A stretch of 64,000 nt of DNA from Tenebrionibacter intestinalis (GTDB taxonomy: Bacteria; Pseudomonadota; Gammaproteobacteria; Enterobacterales; Enterobacteriaceae), in the NCBI RefSeq assembly GCF_016632365.1, contig NZ_JAEPBH010000015.1, forward strand, positions 21,898 through 85,897, in the 5' to 3' direction. Within the stretch, counting starts at the first letter, position 1, and every line of letters starts with the position of its first letter. Under the pieces are notes generated by a model. It was given only the letters and a program-made list of their open reading frames with translations, did not search any database and was not told the DNA's origin. Below are positions 63,226 through 64,000 of this stretch, one piece after another. The translations under genes were made by a program, and so were the position numbers.

Positions 63226-63532
63226 ATTCAAGAGTCCTGTATTTGAGGCCATCCATAGCGCGGCTTCTGGATTATTCAGCGTCGATGCTATCCCACAGGA
63301 AACGATGCGCAACTTTGATAAAACGTGCCTTAATAACGTGAACGATCTGCAACCTGTTGAGATTAAAGCATTGCGCGAGAAGTTGAATGTCAGCCAACCG
63401 GTTTTTGCCAGCTACCTGAATACCAGTGTGTCAACGGTGCAGAAGTGGGAAAGTGGCGTAAAGCGCCCAAGTGGATTATCGCTGAAACTGCTTACCGTGG
63501 TGCAGAAGCATGGATTGAAGGTGTTGGTTTGA
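63209..63532 (+). CDS. HigA/NadS-like antitoxin with C-terminal HTH
   Basis: 107 residues. A variable N-terminal half that probably binds the toxin is followed by an XRE-type HTH (IKALREKLNVSQPVFASYLN, then TSVSTVQKWESGVKRPSGLS) in the C-terminal half. Expected to neutralise the preceding RelE-like toxin and repress the operon through the palindrome at 62824. ATG start lies inside the toxin gene end, so translation is coupled. Confidence 0.88.
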   Translation: MTAKSKFKSPVFEAIHSAASGLFSVDAIPQETMRNFDKTCLNNVNDLQPVEIKALREKLNVSQPVFASYLNTSVSTVQKWESGVKRPSGLSLKLLTVVQKHGLKVLV

Positions 63533-63604
63533 TTTATCGGGCTGGTCATTTGGAATGATATACATGGGTAATAGTCAATCTACCAATGCAGAAGGAATAG
63601 TAAA

Positions 63605-63970
63605 GTGCCATTTGAAAAAAAAGATATTACAGAAAAAAGTAAATTAAGAAGGCCACAAGTTGTGGCTTTCGGTAAGATAAGAGAGCACTACGAAAATAAA
63701 GGTTTGAATGAAGTTGGAATAATACTTCCTGTTGGTTGTGGAAAGTCTGGTTTGATATCAATCACACCATACGCAACAGACTCTAGTCGAGTTCTTATAA
63801 TTGCTCCTGGAAAAAAGATAAGAGATCAGCTGGCTAAGGATATGAAATTTAGTGAGCCTGATAACTTTTATAATAAATGTGATTTTTTTGATTCGGTGGA
63901 AGGTTATCCAGAGGTCTGTATAATTGAATCTGGCGGTAAAACTAATATTCATGACATAAGATCTAAATAG
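63605..63970 (+). CDS. N-terminal part of a DEAD/DEAH-type helicase, ended by TAG
   Basis: 121 residues. RRPQVVAFGKIREHYENKG and ILPVGCGKSGLISITPYA are the Q-motif-like region and Walker A of superfamily-2 helicases; RVLIIAPGKKIRDQLAKDM is motif Ia. Motifs II to VI are absent before TAG at 63968-63970. After that stop the same frame stays open to the window end (LRQIVDHFEG), so this may be a nonsense-mutated, interrupted or genuinely short gene. AT-rich compared with its neighbours. Large helicases with this start are common in island defence loci, but no partner is visible. Confidence 0.6.
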   Translation: MPFEKKDITEKSKLRRPQVVAFGKIREHYENKGLNEVGIILPVGCGKSGLISITPYATDSSRVLIIAPGKKIRDQLAKDMKFSEPDNFYNKCDFFDSVEGYPEVCIIESGGKTNIHDIRSK

Positions 63971-64000
63971 CTGCGCCAAATAGTAGATCACTTTGAGGGA

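Overview
The window is chromosomal DNA of a gamma-proteobacterium of the Enterobacteriaceae. Most genes and much of their local order match Escherichia coli, Klebsiella and their relatives: mpl/darP/pmbA, the ubiU-ubiV and ubiT group, dolP-diaA-yraN-lpoA/rsmI, the gar genes beside rnpB, yhaK/yhaJ/yhaH, yqjG-yqjF, yjgR and ahr-leuX. The malonate decarboxylase cluster and the high GC content of the core genes suggest a Klebsiella/Enterobacter/Cronobacter-type species rather than E. coli, but the sequence alone does not fix the genus.

Layout. 1-6.6 kb: the 3' part of mpl, a TPM-domain protein and a LemA-family lipoprotein, darP, pmbA, a DUF2461 protein and a small periplasmic OB-fold protein. 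6.8-15 kb: malonate decarboxylase cluster mdcA-B-C-D-E-F-G-H with mdcR convergent at its end; mdcF is split by a 2-base insertion. 15.1-24.2 kb: an operon that begins with a stand-alone PRD protein, an SFCGS-motif protein, DUF4312 and two membrane proteins (DUF4311, DUF4310). It continues with an amidohydrolase, a PLP-dependent lyase and a KDGP aldolase, followed by a secreted lactonase-like propeller and a PRD/EIIB/EIIA regulator. I read it as uptake and breakdown of an amidated or N-acylated amino-sugar acid to pyruvate and glyceraldehyde-3-phosphate; the transporter is of a little-studied type. 24.2-31.4 kb: yhbW, ccdA with a dead ccdB, ubiV-ubiU, ubiT-yhbS, yhbQ, yhbP, yraR and a truncated yfaZ-like gene. 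31.4-33.85 kb: scrap of a P2-like prophage (integrase tail, portal tail, gpD fragment) carrying the tail of an Ntox44-like polymorphic toxin and an intact probable immunity gene. 33.9-43.4 kb: dolP, diaA, yraN, lpoA, rsmI, garD, garL, garR and the RNase P RNA. 43.6-47.4 kb: a diguanylate cyclase and a c-di-GMP phosphodiesterase of visibly lower GC. 47.6-56.8 kb: yhaK, yhaJ, yhaH, yqjG, yqjF, yjgR, a dihydroxyacetone kinase and ahr. 57.28 kb: tRNA-Leu leuX, followed to the window end by a genomic island: P4-type integrase, XRE regulator, iteron-like repeats, RepA-like ATPase, AlpA, a second tyrosine recombinase, a cluster of stem-loops, a RelE/HigB-type toxin with its antitoxin, and a helicase N-terminus interrupted by a stop.

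The features I find most worth a second look are these: a repeated intergenic element (near 38.9 and 55.6 kb) whose conserved core is bracketed at each locus by two copies of a different, locus-specific hairpin; a run of at least eight short inverted repeats in 300 bp of the leuX island; TTCCCCCAC iterons next to the RepA-like gene; the uncharacterised DUF4310/4311/4312/SFCGS transport operon; and two decayed toxin loci whose antitoxin or immunity genes stay intact.
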